DNA of 10,778 nucleotides, taken from contig JAFYQA010000078.1 of assembly GCA_017547315.1 (NCBI GenBank), positions 1 to 10,778 on the forward strand, read 5' to 3'. This DNA comes from Roseburia sp. Its GTDB lineage: Bacteria; Bacillota_A; Clostridia; Lachnospirales; Lachnospiraceae. Below the pieces are notes generated by a model. It had not been told where the DNA came from, did not search any database, and saw nothing but the letters and a program-made list of their open reading frames with translations. The stretch's first letter is position 1; each line of letters begins with the position of its first letter. Position numbers and translations under genes: made by a program. This document shows positions 1 through 6,911 of the stretch, piece by piece.

Positions 1-27
1 GCATACCGTTCGGTACTAGGCGGTTCC
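1..27 (-). ncRNA. Group II intron domain V, partial
   Basis: Immediately after the maturase stop codon the minus strand reads GGAACCGCC, then GTACC, the tetraloop GAAC and GGTAT. This is the ascending arm and distal hairpin of domain V, the catalytic core of the ribozyme. The catalytic triad reads CGC (22-20), the form typical of class C introns; most other classes have AGC. The descending arm is lost at the window edge. Confidence 0.8.
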
Positions 28-1440
28 TTAGTTTTCACAAACTACCAGATAATAGTCAAGCATGGATGTATATCCTAGCTTGGCTATTACTTTATTTGAA
101 AATATTTGGTTCAGTACATGTGCCATTCTCCAATAGCCTTTTCTACTACATGCTAGTTCTTTGGCTCTCCAATGCTCACAACCTAATGCTTTGAGCATTC
201 TGTACTTTGTCTTGATTTTCTTCCATTGTTTCCAATAGACCGCTCGTATTCTTCGTCTTGCCCACTCATCAGTTCTTCGCAGAAACTCTTTCATATCCGC
301 TAGTTTGAAATAGTTTATCCATCCTCTCACAAACTTCTGATACTTTTCTTCTCGATACGGATTGCTCATCCCATTGTTTCTATCCGTGATTTCACGAAGT
401 TTGTTCTTCATTTTCTCTACTGACTTTGGATGTACTCTAAATCGACATTTCCCTTTGTATTTATAAAAGGTATAGCCTAGGTACTTTACTTTGCTGATAT
501 GCGCTACTTCTGTTTTCTTCCTATTCACTTTGAGAAATAGTTTTCCCTCTATGAATGGAAGTATGTTTCTCAAGGTTCGTTCCGCACTTTTTCTGCTCTT
601 GCAGAAAATTATACAATCGTCTGCATATCGGACAAATCGGTGACCTCTGCGTTCTAATTCTTTGTCTAACTCATTCAGCATGATGTTACTGAGTAACGGA
701 CTTAATGGTCCACCCTGAGGCATTCCGATTTCTGTTCGCTCAAACATTCCATTTGCGATTACACCCGCATTTAGATATTTGTGTATCAGTGAAATCACTC
801 TGCCGTCTTTAATGGTTCTTGACAGTACCTCTATCAGTTTGCTCTGGCATACCGTATCAAAGAACTTTTCCAAGTCCATATCCACCACGTATTCATAGCC
901 GTCGTTTACATTCTTTCGGCACTGTTTTAGGGCATCATGTGCCCCTCGGTTTGGTCGAAAACCAAAACTGTTTTCCGAAAACTGTTCCTCATAGATAAGG
1001 CTGAGTTCTTGTGTGATTGCCTGTTGTATTACTCTGTCAACCACTGTAGGTACTCCTAGTTTTCTGTTCTCACCTTTTGTTTCTTTGGGTATTTCTACCC
1101 TGCGGACTGGATTTGGCTTGTATCTGCCATTTCTTATCTGTTGAATTAGGGTGTCCTGGTTTTCCTTTAGGTAGGGCAGAAGTTCATCCACCTGCATTCC
1201 ATCCGTTCCACCTGCTCCCTTGTTTGTTTTCACTCGTTTATAAGCCTTATTAAGGTTATCCTTTCGCAAAATCAAATCCAAAAGATTGTCCATCCAATAG
1301 TCTGCGATGATACCTCTCTTTTCAGCAATCTTATGGTAGTCGAACACTTCTGCATACTCTTTCTGTTCCGCAGATACCATTTGCAGATAGTCTTCCATAT
1401 GAAGTTGTCTGTTCTTAAACCTACTTTCAGTTGCATTCAT
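28..1440 (-). CDS. ltrA: Group II intron-encoded reverse transcriptase/maturase
   Basis: This multifunctional protein helps its host intron splice and copies it into DNA at new sites. Counting from the start at 1440 (470 residues), it shows a GGTDG motif near 77-81, GFRPNRGAHDAL near 160-171, the catalytic block VVDMDLEKFFD near 185-195 (first metal-binding Asp about 189), MPQGGPLSPLLSN near 240-252 and the YADD active site at 272-275. The C-terminal maturase domain includes FVRGWINYF at about 370-378 and a basic WARRRIRAVYWKQWKK stretch. No HNH endonuclease domain follows, as is usual for class C. The open frame extends to 1545, but I prefer the ATG at 1440. It has AGGAG ten bases upstream, and the 35 upstream codons overlap conserved intron RNA. 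No frameshift or internal stop is present, and all catalytic residues remain, so the enzyme could be active. Confidence 0.93.
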   Translation of the reverse strand: MNATESRFKNRQLHMEDYLQMVSAEQKEYAEVFDYHKIAEKRGIIADYWMDNLLDLILRKDNLNKAYKRVKTNKGAGGTDGMQVDELLPYLKENQDTLIQQIRNGRYKPNPVRRVEIPKETKGENRKLGVPTVVDRVIQQAITQELSLIYEEQFSENSFGFRPNRGAHDALKQCRKNVNDGYEYVVDMDLEKFFDTVCQSKLIEVLSRTIKDGRVISLIHKYLNAGVIANGMFERTEIGMPQGGPLSPLLSNIMLNELDKELERRGHRFVRYADDCIIFCKSRKSAERTLRNILPFIEGKLFLKVNRKKTEVAHISKVKYLGYTFYKYKGKCRFRVHPKSVEKMKNKLREITDRNNGMSNPYREEKYQKFVRGWINYFKLADMKEFLRRTDEWARRRIRAVYWKQWKKIKTKYRMLKALGCEHWRAKELACSRKGYWRMAHVLNQIFSNKVIAKLGYTSMLDYYLVVCEN

Positions 1441-1450
1441 TAGCTTGTAT

Positions 1451-1455
1451 CTCCT
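1451..1455 (-). promoter_or_regulatory. Ribosome binding site deciding the maturase start
   Basis: AGGAG on the minus strand lies 10 bases before the ATG at 1440. The longer frame starting at 1545 has only GGAG one base before its ATG, which is too close for normal initiation. This supports a 470-residue rather than a 505-residue protein. Confidence 0.6.
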
Positions 1456-1840
1456 AAAGTTCAGTCCTTCCCATGACGTCTTAAGCCGCCTTGGTACTAT
1501 GACCTCTGCTGACTTCTCACCATTCGTTATTACTACAAGTTTCATACTCCGTTTTCACTTGCTGACGAGACCTCCCTAGGTACCACACGTTTCTTTCTCT
1601 CCATATATCTGCCACATTTACTCCAGTTAGTTCCGAGTAGTTATTGGATTTTGGTTTGTAATGCAACCTTATCCCTAACTGTAGCCTGATGTGATTTCTG
1701 TTCGTCAGACCAGAGATTTGCCTCCACCTTCCTTCAGACTCCACCTCACGATGGACGCCCTTGGTCTTGGCTATATCCTTCCCACTACTAGGGCGGATTA
1801 GGAACTTTCATCCATTAGAAACGTGCGCCGCTAGGCGCAC
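1456..1840 (-). ncRNA. Group II intron RNA, domains I-III and start of domain IV
   Basis: This 385-base stretch holds the structured 5' part of the intron, not a separate gene. It opens with a perfect 7-bp hairpin (1840-1823). Downstream it contains blocks that I recall from IIC introns: GGGCGTCC (about 1762-1755), GAGTCTGAAGGAAGG, GGCAAATC, GGTCTGACGAACA, and GGGAGGTCT just before the open frame. A candidate EBS1 is GTTAGGG at 1679-1673. It could pair with the last bases of the 5' exon (TTTTGAT), though mostly through G-U wobbles. A 75-codon open frame in this stretch (1744-1517) is a by-product of the RNA. Domain boundaries were not folded computationally. Confidence 0.8.
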
Positions 1841-1886
1841 ATCAAAAAGAAACTGCCAAGAAATTTCTTAGCAGTTTCTTTTTGAT
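1841..1886 (-). terminator. Rho-independent terminator of the rubrerythrin gene; intron target
   Basis: A perfect 16-bp inverted repeat (1841-1856 with 1871-1886) is extended inward by the palindrome AAGAAATTTCTT after one mismatch. The arms read ATCAAAAAGAAACTGC and GCAGTTTCTTTTTGAT, so each strand gives a hairpin whose 3' arm ends in a T-run. The element could work in both directions. It starts directly after the rubrerythrin stop codon (1889-1887). Its outer base, 1841, is the last base before the group II intron, which left the hairpin whole. Confidence 0.88.
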
Positions 1887-2426
1887 TTAATAGTTTTCTT
1901 TACGTACTTCGAAGTATGCCTGTGGATGTTTACATACCGGACAAACAACCGGTGCTTCTAATCCAACTACTACGTGACCGCAGTTACGGCATTCCCACAT
2001 TGTTACGCCACTCTTTTTGAATACTTCCATTGATTCTACGTTATGTAATAATGCACGGTATCTTTCTTCATGCATCTTCTCGATAGCTGCTACACCTCTG
2101 AACTGTTCAGCAAGTTCTAAAAATCCTTCTTCTTCAGCATCTTTAGCCATACGTTCATACATATCTGTCCATTCAGCATTCTCACCTTCTGCTGCATGTA
2201 ATAAGTTTGTTGGTGTATCACCAAGTTCGCCTAATGCTTTAAACCATAATTTTGCATGTTCTTTTTCATTGTCTGCTGTCTGTAAAAATAAAGCTGCAAT
2301 CTGCTCATAACCAGCTTTCTTAGCTACTGATGCGAAATAAGTATACTTATTTCTAGCCTGTGATTCACCAGCAAATGCCTCCCATAAATTTTTCTCTGTT
2401 TTTGTTCCTGCGTATTTGTTTGCCAT
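1887..2426 (-). CDS. rbr: Rubrerythrin (diiron peroxidase with rubredoxin-like tail)
   Basis: A cytoplasmic peroxide-reducing protein of anaerobes, which takes electrons through its rubredoxin domain and reduces hydrogen peroxide at a diiron centre. The 179-residue length is normal for a short rubrerythrin. The N-terminal four-helix domain carries likely iron ligands in [12 protein letters not shown] (E21), [10 protein letters not shown] (E54, H57) and [10 protein letters not shown] (E116, H119, E120). The C-terminal domain has two CxxC knuckles, C146-C149 and C162-C165, that would bind a single iron. The ATG at 2426 has GAGG seven bases upstream. The chemoreceptor gene ends only 45 bases upstream, so read-through is possible. 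I found no clear promoter or PerR-type operator in that gap. A strong hairpin follows the stop codon. Confidence 0.96.
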   Translation of the reverse strand: MANKYAGTKTEKNLWEAFAGESQARNKYTYFASVAKKAGYEQIAALFLQTADNEKEHAKLWFKALGELGDTPTNLLHAAEGENAEWTDMYERMAKDAEEEGFLELAEQFRGVAAIEKMHEERYRALLHNVESMEVFKKSGVTMWECRNCGHVVVGLEAPVVCPVCKHPQAYFEVRKENY

Positions 2427-2471
2427 ATTTTTACCTCGCTTTTTATATTAATCTTGCTAAAAACTTACTGC

Positions 2472-3974
2472 TTATACATACTGTTTCATCTGCTCTGTAG
2501 AACTTTCAATCGTTTCAATCGAATTCTTCACACCTTCTGCAAATTCTAAATTATGCTCACTCATAGTAAGTACTTGTTCTGCATTAGCAGTTACTTCTTC
2601 TGTCGCTGCTGATAAATGTGAAATATTATCTACAATCGTATTATTCGAATCAGATAATCCTAAGATTTCCTTATCCATTTCATTAATATCATCAATCAAA
2701 ATTGTAATATCTTCATTCAATTTACCAAATGCAACCGATGCTGCTGCAATTTTTTCGTTCTGATCTTCTGTAGCATTTACCGATTTCTTAACAGAAACTA
2801 CTACTTCATTTGCATTTGCATTTAACTCATTAATAATTCTAGTAATCTGTTCGGTAGACTGTTTCGTCTGTTCTGCAAGCTGTCTAATCTGATCTGCTAC
2901 TACCGCAAAACCGCGTCCTGCTTCACCAGCACGTGCACTTTCAATAGAAGCATTTAATGCCAAAAGATTGGTCTGACTAGAAATACCCAGAATCATACCA
3001 GCTATTTCTTCTACCTCTTTGGTCTTCTCCTGTAAACGAACCATAGAATCGCTTACTTCTGCATTCGTAGCGGCAATCTGTTTTGACTGCACCTGCAATT
3101 CTTCCATAACCTTCATATTCATCTGAATGCTAGCATTCGAATCTGTCGCGATATCAACCATCTTCTTAGAACGCTCGCTTGTCTCAGCAATGGCATTCTG
3201 AATATTCTGTGTCATATGATTCTGCTCTTCAATACTGCGGGCAGTCATATTCGCAGAATCAACGATTTCATGCATGCTGTTTGTAACAGACTGTGTCGTT
3301 TCGAATAACTTCTCCACTGTTCCGGTACTTTTTTCTGCTTCATCCTGTACCACAGCAGAAATCTCAAGAATGCCGTCAAACATCTCCTGAATCTGAGTCG
3401 TCTGCTGCTCTACCGCACCTAATGCATGTTCGTTAAACTTCTGTGTGATATAAGCAATTCTAAAAATGACATATAAACCTGCAAGTATAAACAGAATACT
3501 AATCATGTCATCTACGGTCTGTAAGCCCCATCCTTTTTTGAATCGGAACACCTGCATAAACATAAATAAAATGGCTTCTGTAATACATAATTTTGCAAAT
3601 CTTTTTGATTTAAAATATGGAATCTGTAATGCAAATAATACAAGCATCGCATAAAAGATGAACTTTGCATCGGTATTCATTCCTACTAAAAAAATTTCAA
3701 TCATCCCTAAGATAAGGGAACGGAAATTATACTTCTCATCCTTTTGATTGCGAATGTACATTACCAGATTTGCGATTACAAATGTTGCTACTATTCCTAA
3801 ATTTGCCCATGCGAATATCTTATTAATGTCACCTACCAATGCTCTCAATATGAGATATACCGCAAACATTGTATACATTACCAACATTGCAATAAAATAA
3901 ATACGGTTAACGGCTTTATAACGTTCTCCGATATCGTTGTATAAAAACTGCTGTTTTTCTTTTGTAGTTTTCAT
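2472..3974 (-). CDS. Methyl-accepting chemotaxis protein with multi-pass membrane sensor region
   Basis: A chemoreceptor that would control a CheA/CheW kinase array. Of its 500 residues, about the first 175 hold five or six hydrophobic segments (roughly 24-46, 53-74, 86-98, 103-118, 127-143, 156-174) joined by short loops. There is no large extracellular ligand-binding domain and no recognisable HAMP domain. The rest is a long helical signalling hairpin. Its tip is the highly conserved stretch at 331-370 ([20 protein letters not shown] with [14 protein letters not shown] after it). A likely methylation-type segment, [14 protein letters not shown], lies at 454-467. No CheR/CheB-tethering pentapeptide is seen at the C terminus. 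The ATG at 3974 has GGAGG four bases upstream. What it senses is unknown; a membrane or energy-state signal is possible but not shown by the sequence. Confidence 0.93.
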   Translation of the reverse strand: MKTTKEKQQFLYNDIGERYKAVNRIYFIAMLVMYTMFAVYLILRALVGDINKIFAWANLGIVATFVIANLVMYIRNQKDEKYNFRSLILGMIEIFLVGMNTDAKFIFYAMLVLFALQIPYFKSKRFAKLCITEAILFMFMQVFRFKKGWGLQTVDDMISILFILAGLYVIFRIAYITQKFNEHALGAVEQQTTQIQEMFDGILEISAVVQDEAEKSTGTVEKLFETTQSVTNSMHEIVDSANMTARSIEEQNHMTQNIQNAIAETSERSKKMVDIATDSNASIQMNMKVMEELQVQSKQIAATNAEVSDSMVRLQEKTKEVEEIAGMILGISSQTNLLALNASIESARAGEAGRGFAVVADQIRQLAEQTKQSTEQITRIINELNANANEVVVSVKKSVNATEDQNEKIAAASVAFGKLNEDITILIDDINEMDKEILGLSDSNNTIVDNISHLSAATEEVTANAEQVLTMSEHNLEFAEGVKNSIETIESSTEQMKQYV

Positions 3975-4015
3975 AGTTCCTCCATAAAGTATATTTTCGA
4001 ATTGCTCACTATATT

Positions 4016-4021
4016 ATTATA
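4016..4021 (-). promoter_or_regulatory. Candidate -10 element for the chemoreceptor gene
   Basis: The minus strand reads TATAAT about 42 bases before the ATG of the chemoreceptor gene. No good -35 hexamer lies 16-18 bases upstream (the region reads GCGGAA), and no SigD-type pair with proper spacing was found. The A/T-rich surroundings raise the chance of coincidence. Confidence 0.35.
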
Positions 4022-4175
4022 CTCTATGTATATGCAGTTCCGCTACTCTTTTTGTTACTTTTTTACTATTTTTTCTCAAATGCCCATAAAATACGGATTT
4101 GATTTTTTAATTCTTCATAAGACCACACCTGACTACTTCTATAGATACAGTTCAAACTTCTTTTTAGAAAATTTT

Positions 4176-4208
4176 ACCGTTCTCTTAAAGAATGGTTCAT
4201 TTTTTATT
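4176..4208. terminator. Weak hairpin between the CPBP protease and chemoreceptor genes
   Basis: On the plus strand ACCGTTCT and AGAATGGT pair over eight positions (one G-T) around a CTTAA loop, followed by TCATTTTTTATT. On the minus strand, the direction needed for the protease gene, the same hairpin has an A-C mismatch and is followed only by AAAATTTTCT. It may be a weak or bidirectional terminator. Apart from this and the candidate -10 element, the 240-base spacer 3975-4214 shows nothing but A/T-rich sequence. Confidence 0.3.
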
Positions 4209-4214
4209 AAGATT

Positions 4215-5006
4215 TTATGAAGTTGATTTGCTCGAACCGGATTCCGGCAAGGTACGAACTAACATATACATCGCAACGGCACCAATCACCGCCATCACAA
4301 TTGAAAACCCGATTCCAGCTAACGTCGGCTGATAAGAAAAGTCAAGCACACCACTTGCAGCCCTAAGTATTGCAATTAGATTCGCCGTTGCATGACCTAA
4401 TATTGCCAACGACACCTTTTTGGTCTTCACTACAATAACCGCTAACAATGCCCCTAACAAAACTGCATATATAAACTGCACCAGATTCATATGAATAATA
4501 CCGAACAATACTGCCGAATAAAAAATCCCCATGCCTTTACCTGCAAGCAGCGTTGCACGTTTTAAGACAATCCCTCTGAATAATAATTCTTCTGCTATCG
4601 GCACAACCACGCAGGATGCCAAAATCTGCATCCAAAGACCACCGCCGAAGAAATTCTCATTCGCCGTTTGAAAACCTTCTGAAACCTGAACAAGCGGTGT
4701 CATAGCTATAAAATTATTCAATGCTATGCCAAATGTCCCTGCTGCTATGCAAACCAATACTGTCTGTAGCGCATACTGCCCCTGTGACTTTTTTTCTTTA
4801 CCATAAACTACCCTTTCTGTATCATTATCCTGCTTCCACAATGCAAACAGTGCTGGAATCGTCGCTCCAGAACTAATCGCCTGCTTTATCATATAGATTT
4901 CTTGCACTTCTCCTAACAAAATATTCAATGCAAAAAACACAAACGCAGAAATCAGATAATACACAAAAATCGGATAGAAAACTTCCCATACTCTATTTTT
5001 CTTCAC
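4215..5006 (-). CDS. CPBP family (CAAX-type) intramembrane metalloprotease
   Basis: An integral membrane protein of the CPBP/Abi family, related to eukaryotic Rce1 proteases. Bacterial members are linked to peptide or bacteriocin processing and self-immunity, but many have no known substrate. The 263 residues include hydrophobic segments at about 10-32, 80-102, 126-142, 158-192, 197-217 and 230-250. The family motifs are present: EELLFRG (E139, E140, R144), FGIIH (F168, H172) and LGHATAN (H205, N209), so the metal site looks complete. The start is a GTG at 5006; an in-frame TAG lies two codons upstream, which excludes a longer protein. No good ribosome site precedes it (AGAAAG at best). It sits 91 bases after folBK with no clear terminator between, so it may be transcribed with the folate genes. 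No bacteriocin precursor is visible nearby. Confidence 0.88.
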   Translation of the reverse strand: MKKNRVWEVFYPIFVYYLISAFVFFALNILLGEVQEIYMIKQAISSGATIPALFALWKQDNDTERVVYGKEKKSQGQYALQTVLVCIAAGTFGIALNNFIAMTPLVQVSEGFQTANENFFGGGLWMQILASCVVVPIAEELLFRGIVLKRATLLAGKGMGIFYSAVLFGIIHMNLVQFIYAVLLGALLAVIVVKTKKVSLAILGHATANLIAILRAASGVLDFSYQPTLAGIGFSIVMAVIGAVAMYMLVRTLPESGSSKSTS

Positions 5007-5097
5007 GTACTACACACTTTCTAACATACTATTTCATTCTTCATAACTATTCAGTAACTTCCTAGCTACTATTTTTCATTTAGTCATTAGATACTTA

Positions 5098-5916
5098 TTA
5101 CCGCTCTTCTAATCTCTCGTAAAGCTGCGTCATTGTCAAACCTAAAATCGGATGTCGCTTATTTGGACATAAATCCAATAATGGCTTTAATACAAAATCA
5201 CGATTGGCCATATCTACATGCGGGATAATCAACTCATCATCTTCATATACCAAATCATCATAAAAAATGATGTCCAAATCCAAAGTTCTTGGTCCCCAAT
5301 GCACAAGACGTTCCCTCTTTGCATGTTTTTCCACTAAATGCAATGCATCTAACAATTCGTTTGGTGTAAATAATGTGCGGAGTTTTATTGCTCCATTCAC
5401 AAAATCATCCTGTTCCACACCACCATACGGTTTCGTTACAATCAAATCCGATACTTTTTTAATCTGAATCTCTGACATTTCTTCTAACATATAAAGTGCA
5501 TCTTCAATATATGCCTTCTTATCTCCCATGTTAGAACCGATTGCAACATACGCCGTGTGCCAGCCACGCTCAATCGTTACCGATACATTCTCGAACGGAA
5601 GTCCGATTGGTGCCTGCGGTTTACACAATTCAAATTCGATTTTTTCAATCAATGGATACTCTAGCAATAACGCTTTGACCGTCTGCTCTGCCGCCGTCTC
5701 AATCAACTTATAGGTATGTTCCTGTAAAAACTTCGTGACAAAATGGCTGACCTCGCCATAGTGCACAGATTTTTCCAAAACATCTGTAATGCCTGCTGGT
5801 CTACAATCCAAATATAGTGTAGCATTCACATAAAAATCCTGTCCATTTATCGTTTCTTCTTCAAAAACTCCATGATGTGCAAATACTTTCAATCCCGTAA
5901 TTTTGATTTTATCCAT
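5098..5916 (-). CDS. folBK: Fused dihydroneopterin aldolase / HPPK (FolB-FolK)
   Basis: One 272-residue polypeptide carries two consecutive folate enzymes. Residues 1 to about 117 are dihydroneopterin aldolase, which makes 6-hydroxymethyl-dihydropterin: FAHHGVFEEE (E21 region), HYGEV (Y53), LIETAAEQ (E73) and ELCKPQAPIG (K99). Residues from about 120 to the end are 6-hydroxymethyl-dihydropterin pyrophosphokinase, which activates that product with ATP: AIGSNMGD (125-132), TKPYGGVEQDDFVNGA (161-176) and the signature HWGPRTLDLDIIFYDD (206-221), with magnesium ligands D213 and D215, then IPHVDMANRDFVLKPL. The linker is only a few residues. Length equals the two usual enzymes added together, and all key residues remain. 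The ATG at 5916 has AAGGA six bases upstream. The gene follows folP by 106 bases, and the FolK product is the FolP substrate. Confidence 0.95.
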   Translation of the reverse strand: MDKIKITGLKVFAHHGVFEEETINGQDFYVNATLYLDCRPAGITDVLEKSVHYGEVSHFVTKFLQEHTYKLIETAAEQTVKALLLEYPLIEKIEFELCKPQAPIGLPFENVSVTIERGWHTAYVAIGSNMGDKKAYIEDALYMLEEMSEIQIKKVSDLIVTKPYGGVEQDDFVNGAIKLRTLFTPNELLDALHLVEKHAKRERLVHWGPRTLDLDIIFYDDLVYEDDELIIPHVDMANRDFVLKPLLDLCPNKRHPILGLTMTQLYERLEER

Positions 5917-5950
5917 GTTCGTTCCTTGATGTCTCCTGTTCTACTATTTC

Positions 5951-6020
5951 TATATATGCAATATCCACAATTCTCTTTTGCAAATTCCTGTCATCTTGCT
6001 GATACCTTTTTGCATATATA
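5951..6020 (-). repeat. 11-bp inverted repeat in the folP-folBK spacer
   Basis: TATATATGCAA at 5951-5961 pairs perfectly with TTGCATATATA at 6010-6020 across a 48-base loop. The loop itself contains a GCAA/TTGC pairing. The element starts three bases after the folP stop codon and ends 34 bases before the folBK start. It has no U-run after it, so it does not look like a terminator. It may be an RNA processing or stability element, or chance in A/T-rich sequence. Confidence 0.4.
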
Positions 6021-6022
6021 TG

Positions 6023-6835
6023 TTATCCTTTATACGCCATAATTTTTTCTGCCATCTGAATCGCTCTGGCATTCTCCTGTACATCATGTACACGTACAAA
6101 TGCACAGCCCTGTTCTACTGCCATAACGGTAGTAACTAAGGTCCCCTCTAAACGTTCTTCCACCGGCAAATCCAAGGTCAGTCCAATTACTGATTTGCGT
6201 GAAGTGCCAAGTAAAACTGGATATCCAAGTGTTTTCAACTCACCCATTTTTGCTATAATTGCCAAATTCTGCTCGTAAGTTTTCGCAAAACCAACACCCG
6301 GATCCAAAATAATCTTATCTTCCGTTATCCCAGCCTGCTTTGCCAATGCAATTGATTCCCTCAAATCTGATAGCACATCTTGCATATAATCTTGGTAATT
6401 CGTATCACGACGGTTATGCATCAGGCAGCAAGGTTTCTTATATCTGGCAATCACTTCCGCCATCGTTCCATCGTATTTCAATCCCCAGATATCATTTATC
6501 AAATCTGCACCCGCTAAAATGGCTGCCTCTGCCACCTTGCTTTTATAGGTATCTACCGATACCGGGATATCATACGTTGCTTTTACTGCCTTAATAATAG
6601 GCACAATACGGGCTATTTCCTCTTCCTCTGTGATCTGGATATGTCCCGGTCTTGTAGACTCTCCTCCAATATCAAGAATGTGGGCGCCCTTTTCTATCAT
6701 GTCTCCCGCATGCTTCACTGCGGAATTCACATCATAAAAGCTCCCACCATCTGAAAAGGAATCCGGTGTCACGTTCAGGATTCCCATAATATATGTTTTA
6801 TTTTTTACATCAAATTCTCTATTTCCTATTAACAA
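6023..6835 (-). CDS. folP: Dihydropteroate synthase
   Basis: Joins 6-hydroxymethyl-dihydropterin pyrophosphate to p-aminobenzoate, giving dihydropteroate; the target of sulfonamides. The TIM-barrel signatures are intact. In the 270-residue form they are IMGILNVTPDSFSDGG (about 16-31), the block GAHILDIGGESTRPG (about 50-64), VSVDTYK (about 92-98), LINDIWG (about 111-117), DPGVGFAKT (about 178-186), LLGTSRKS (about 208-215) and RVHDV near the C terminus. An open frame reaches an ATG at 6892, but that start has no ribosome site and its extra 19 residues do not resemble the family. The TTG at 6835 follows GGAGG by five bases and gives the usual length and N terminus. It lies 76 bases after folE. 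No resistance-type insertion is apparent in the pABA loops. Confidence 0.95.
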   Translation of the reverse strand: MLIGNREFDVKNKTYIMGILNVTPDSFSDGGSFYDVNSAVKHAGDMIEKGAHILDIGGESTRPGHIQITEEEEIARIVPIIKAVKATYDIPVSVDTYKSKVAEAAILAGADLINDIWGLKYDGTMAEVIARYKKPCCLMHNRRDTNYQDYMQDVLSDLRESIALAKQAGITEDKIILDPGVGFAKTYEQNLAIIAKMGELKTLGYPVLLGTSRKSVIGLTLDLPVEERLEGTLVTTVMAVEQGCAFVRVHDVQENARAIQMAEKIMAYKG

Positions 6836-6840
6836 GCATA

Positions 6841-6845
6841 CCTCC
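6841..6845 (-). promoter_or_regulatory. Ribosome binding site deciding the folP start
   Basis: GGAGG on the minus strand is followed five bases later by a TTG codon in the folP frame. This is the best ribosome site near the 5' end of folP. It lies inside the extra coding sequence that the upstream ATG at 6892 would imply, which argues against that start. Confidence 0.6.
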
Positions 6846-6911
6846 ATGTTTACATGCAACTGACTCTTACCGTATCTATGGTAGCATGACAATCATTTTG
6901 CATTTCAGCTC

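Larger units (their letters stand above)
1..1840 (-). mobile_element. Class C (IIC) group II intron, 3' end cut off by window
   Basis: A self-splicing retroelement read on the minus strand. Its 5' end is the group II-like start GTGCGCC at 1840-1834, part of the 7-bp hairpin GTGCGCCTAGCGGCGCAC (1840-1823). Structured non-coding RNA follows to about 1456, then a reverse transcriptase/maturase gene in domain IV. Right after its stop codon comes the start of domain V (27-1), with a CGC rather than AGC catalytic triad. That triad, the lack of an HNH endonuclease domain in the protein, and insertion directly behind a transcription terminator all point to class C. From memory, the order of sequence blocks in the 5' RNA resembles the Oceanobacillus iheyensis IIC intron. 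The rest of domain V, domain VI and the 3' exon junction lie outside the window, so intactness of the 3' end cannot be judged. Confidence 0.93.

Noticed and set aside
28..1545. Possible retron or diversity-generating retroelement reverse transcriptase
   Set aside because: The C-terminal maturase domain, the group II 5' start and domain V directly after the gene identify a group II intron. No template/variable repeat or msr-msd structure is seen in the window.
1517..1744. 75-codon minus-strand open frame upstream of the maturase
   Set aside because: It lies wholly in the conserved RNA part of the intron, overlaps the maturase frame, and resembles no protein; it is ribozyme sequence.
4022..4075. 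SigD-type flagellar/chemotaxis promoter before the chemoreceptor gene
   Set aside because: A TAAA and a GCGGAA are present, but 18 bases apart instead of about 15, and the -10 part does not match GCCGATAA.
4002..4220. 72-codon plus-strand open frame in the mcp-CPBP spacer
   Set aside because: It starts with TTG, has no ribosome site, and codes for a Phe/Tyr/Ile-rich product expected from A/T-rich non-coding DNA. It also overlaps the end of the protease gene.
5041..5070. Seven-pair hairpin AGTAGCT/AGTTACT after folBK as a terminator
   Set aside because: It has an internal wobble and is followed by GAATAGTTATG rather than a T-run, so it gives no real support for termination before the protease gene.
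6853..6880. Hairpin TACCGT/ATGGTA between folE and folP as a terminator
   Set aside because: The stem is six pairs with one wobble, and it has no U-run. It would also split a cluster whose genes belong to one pathway.
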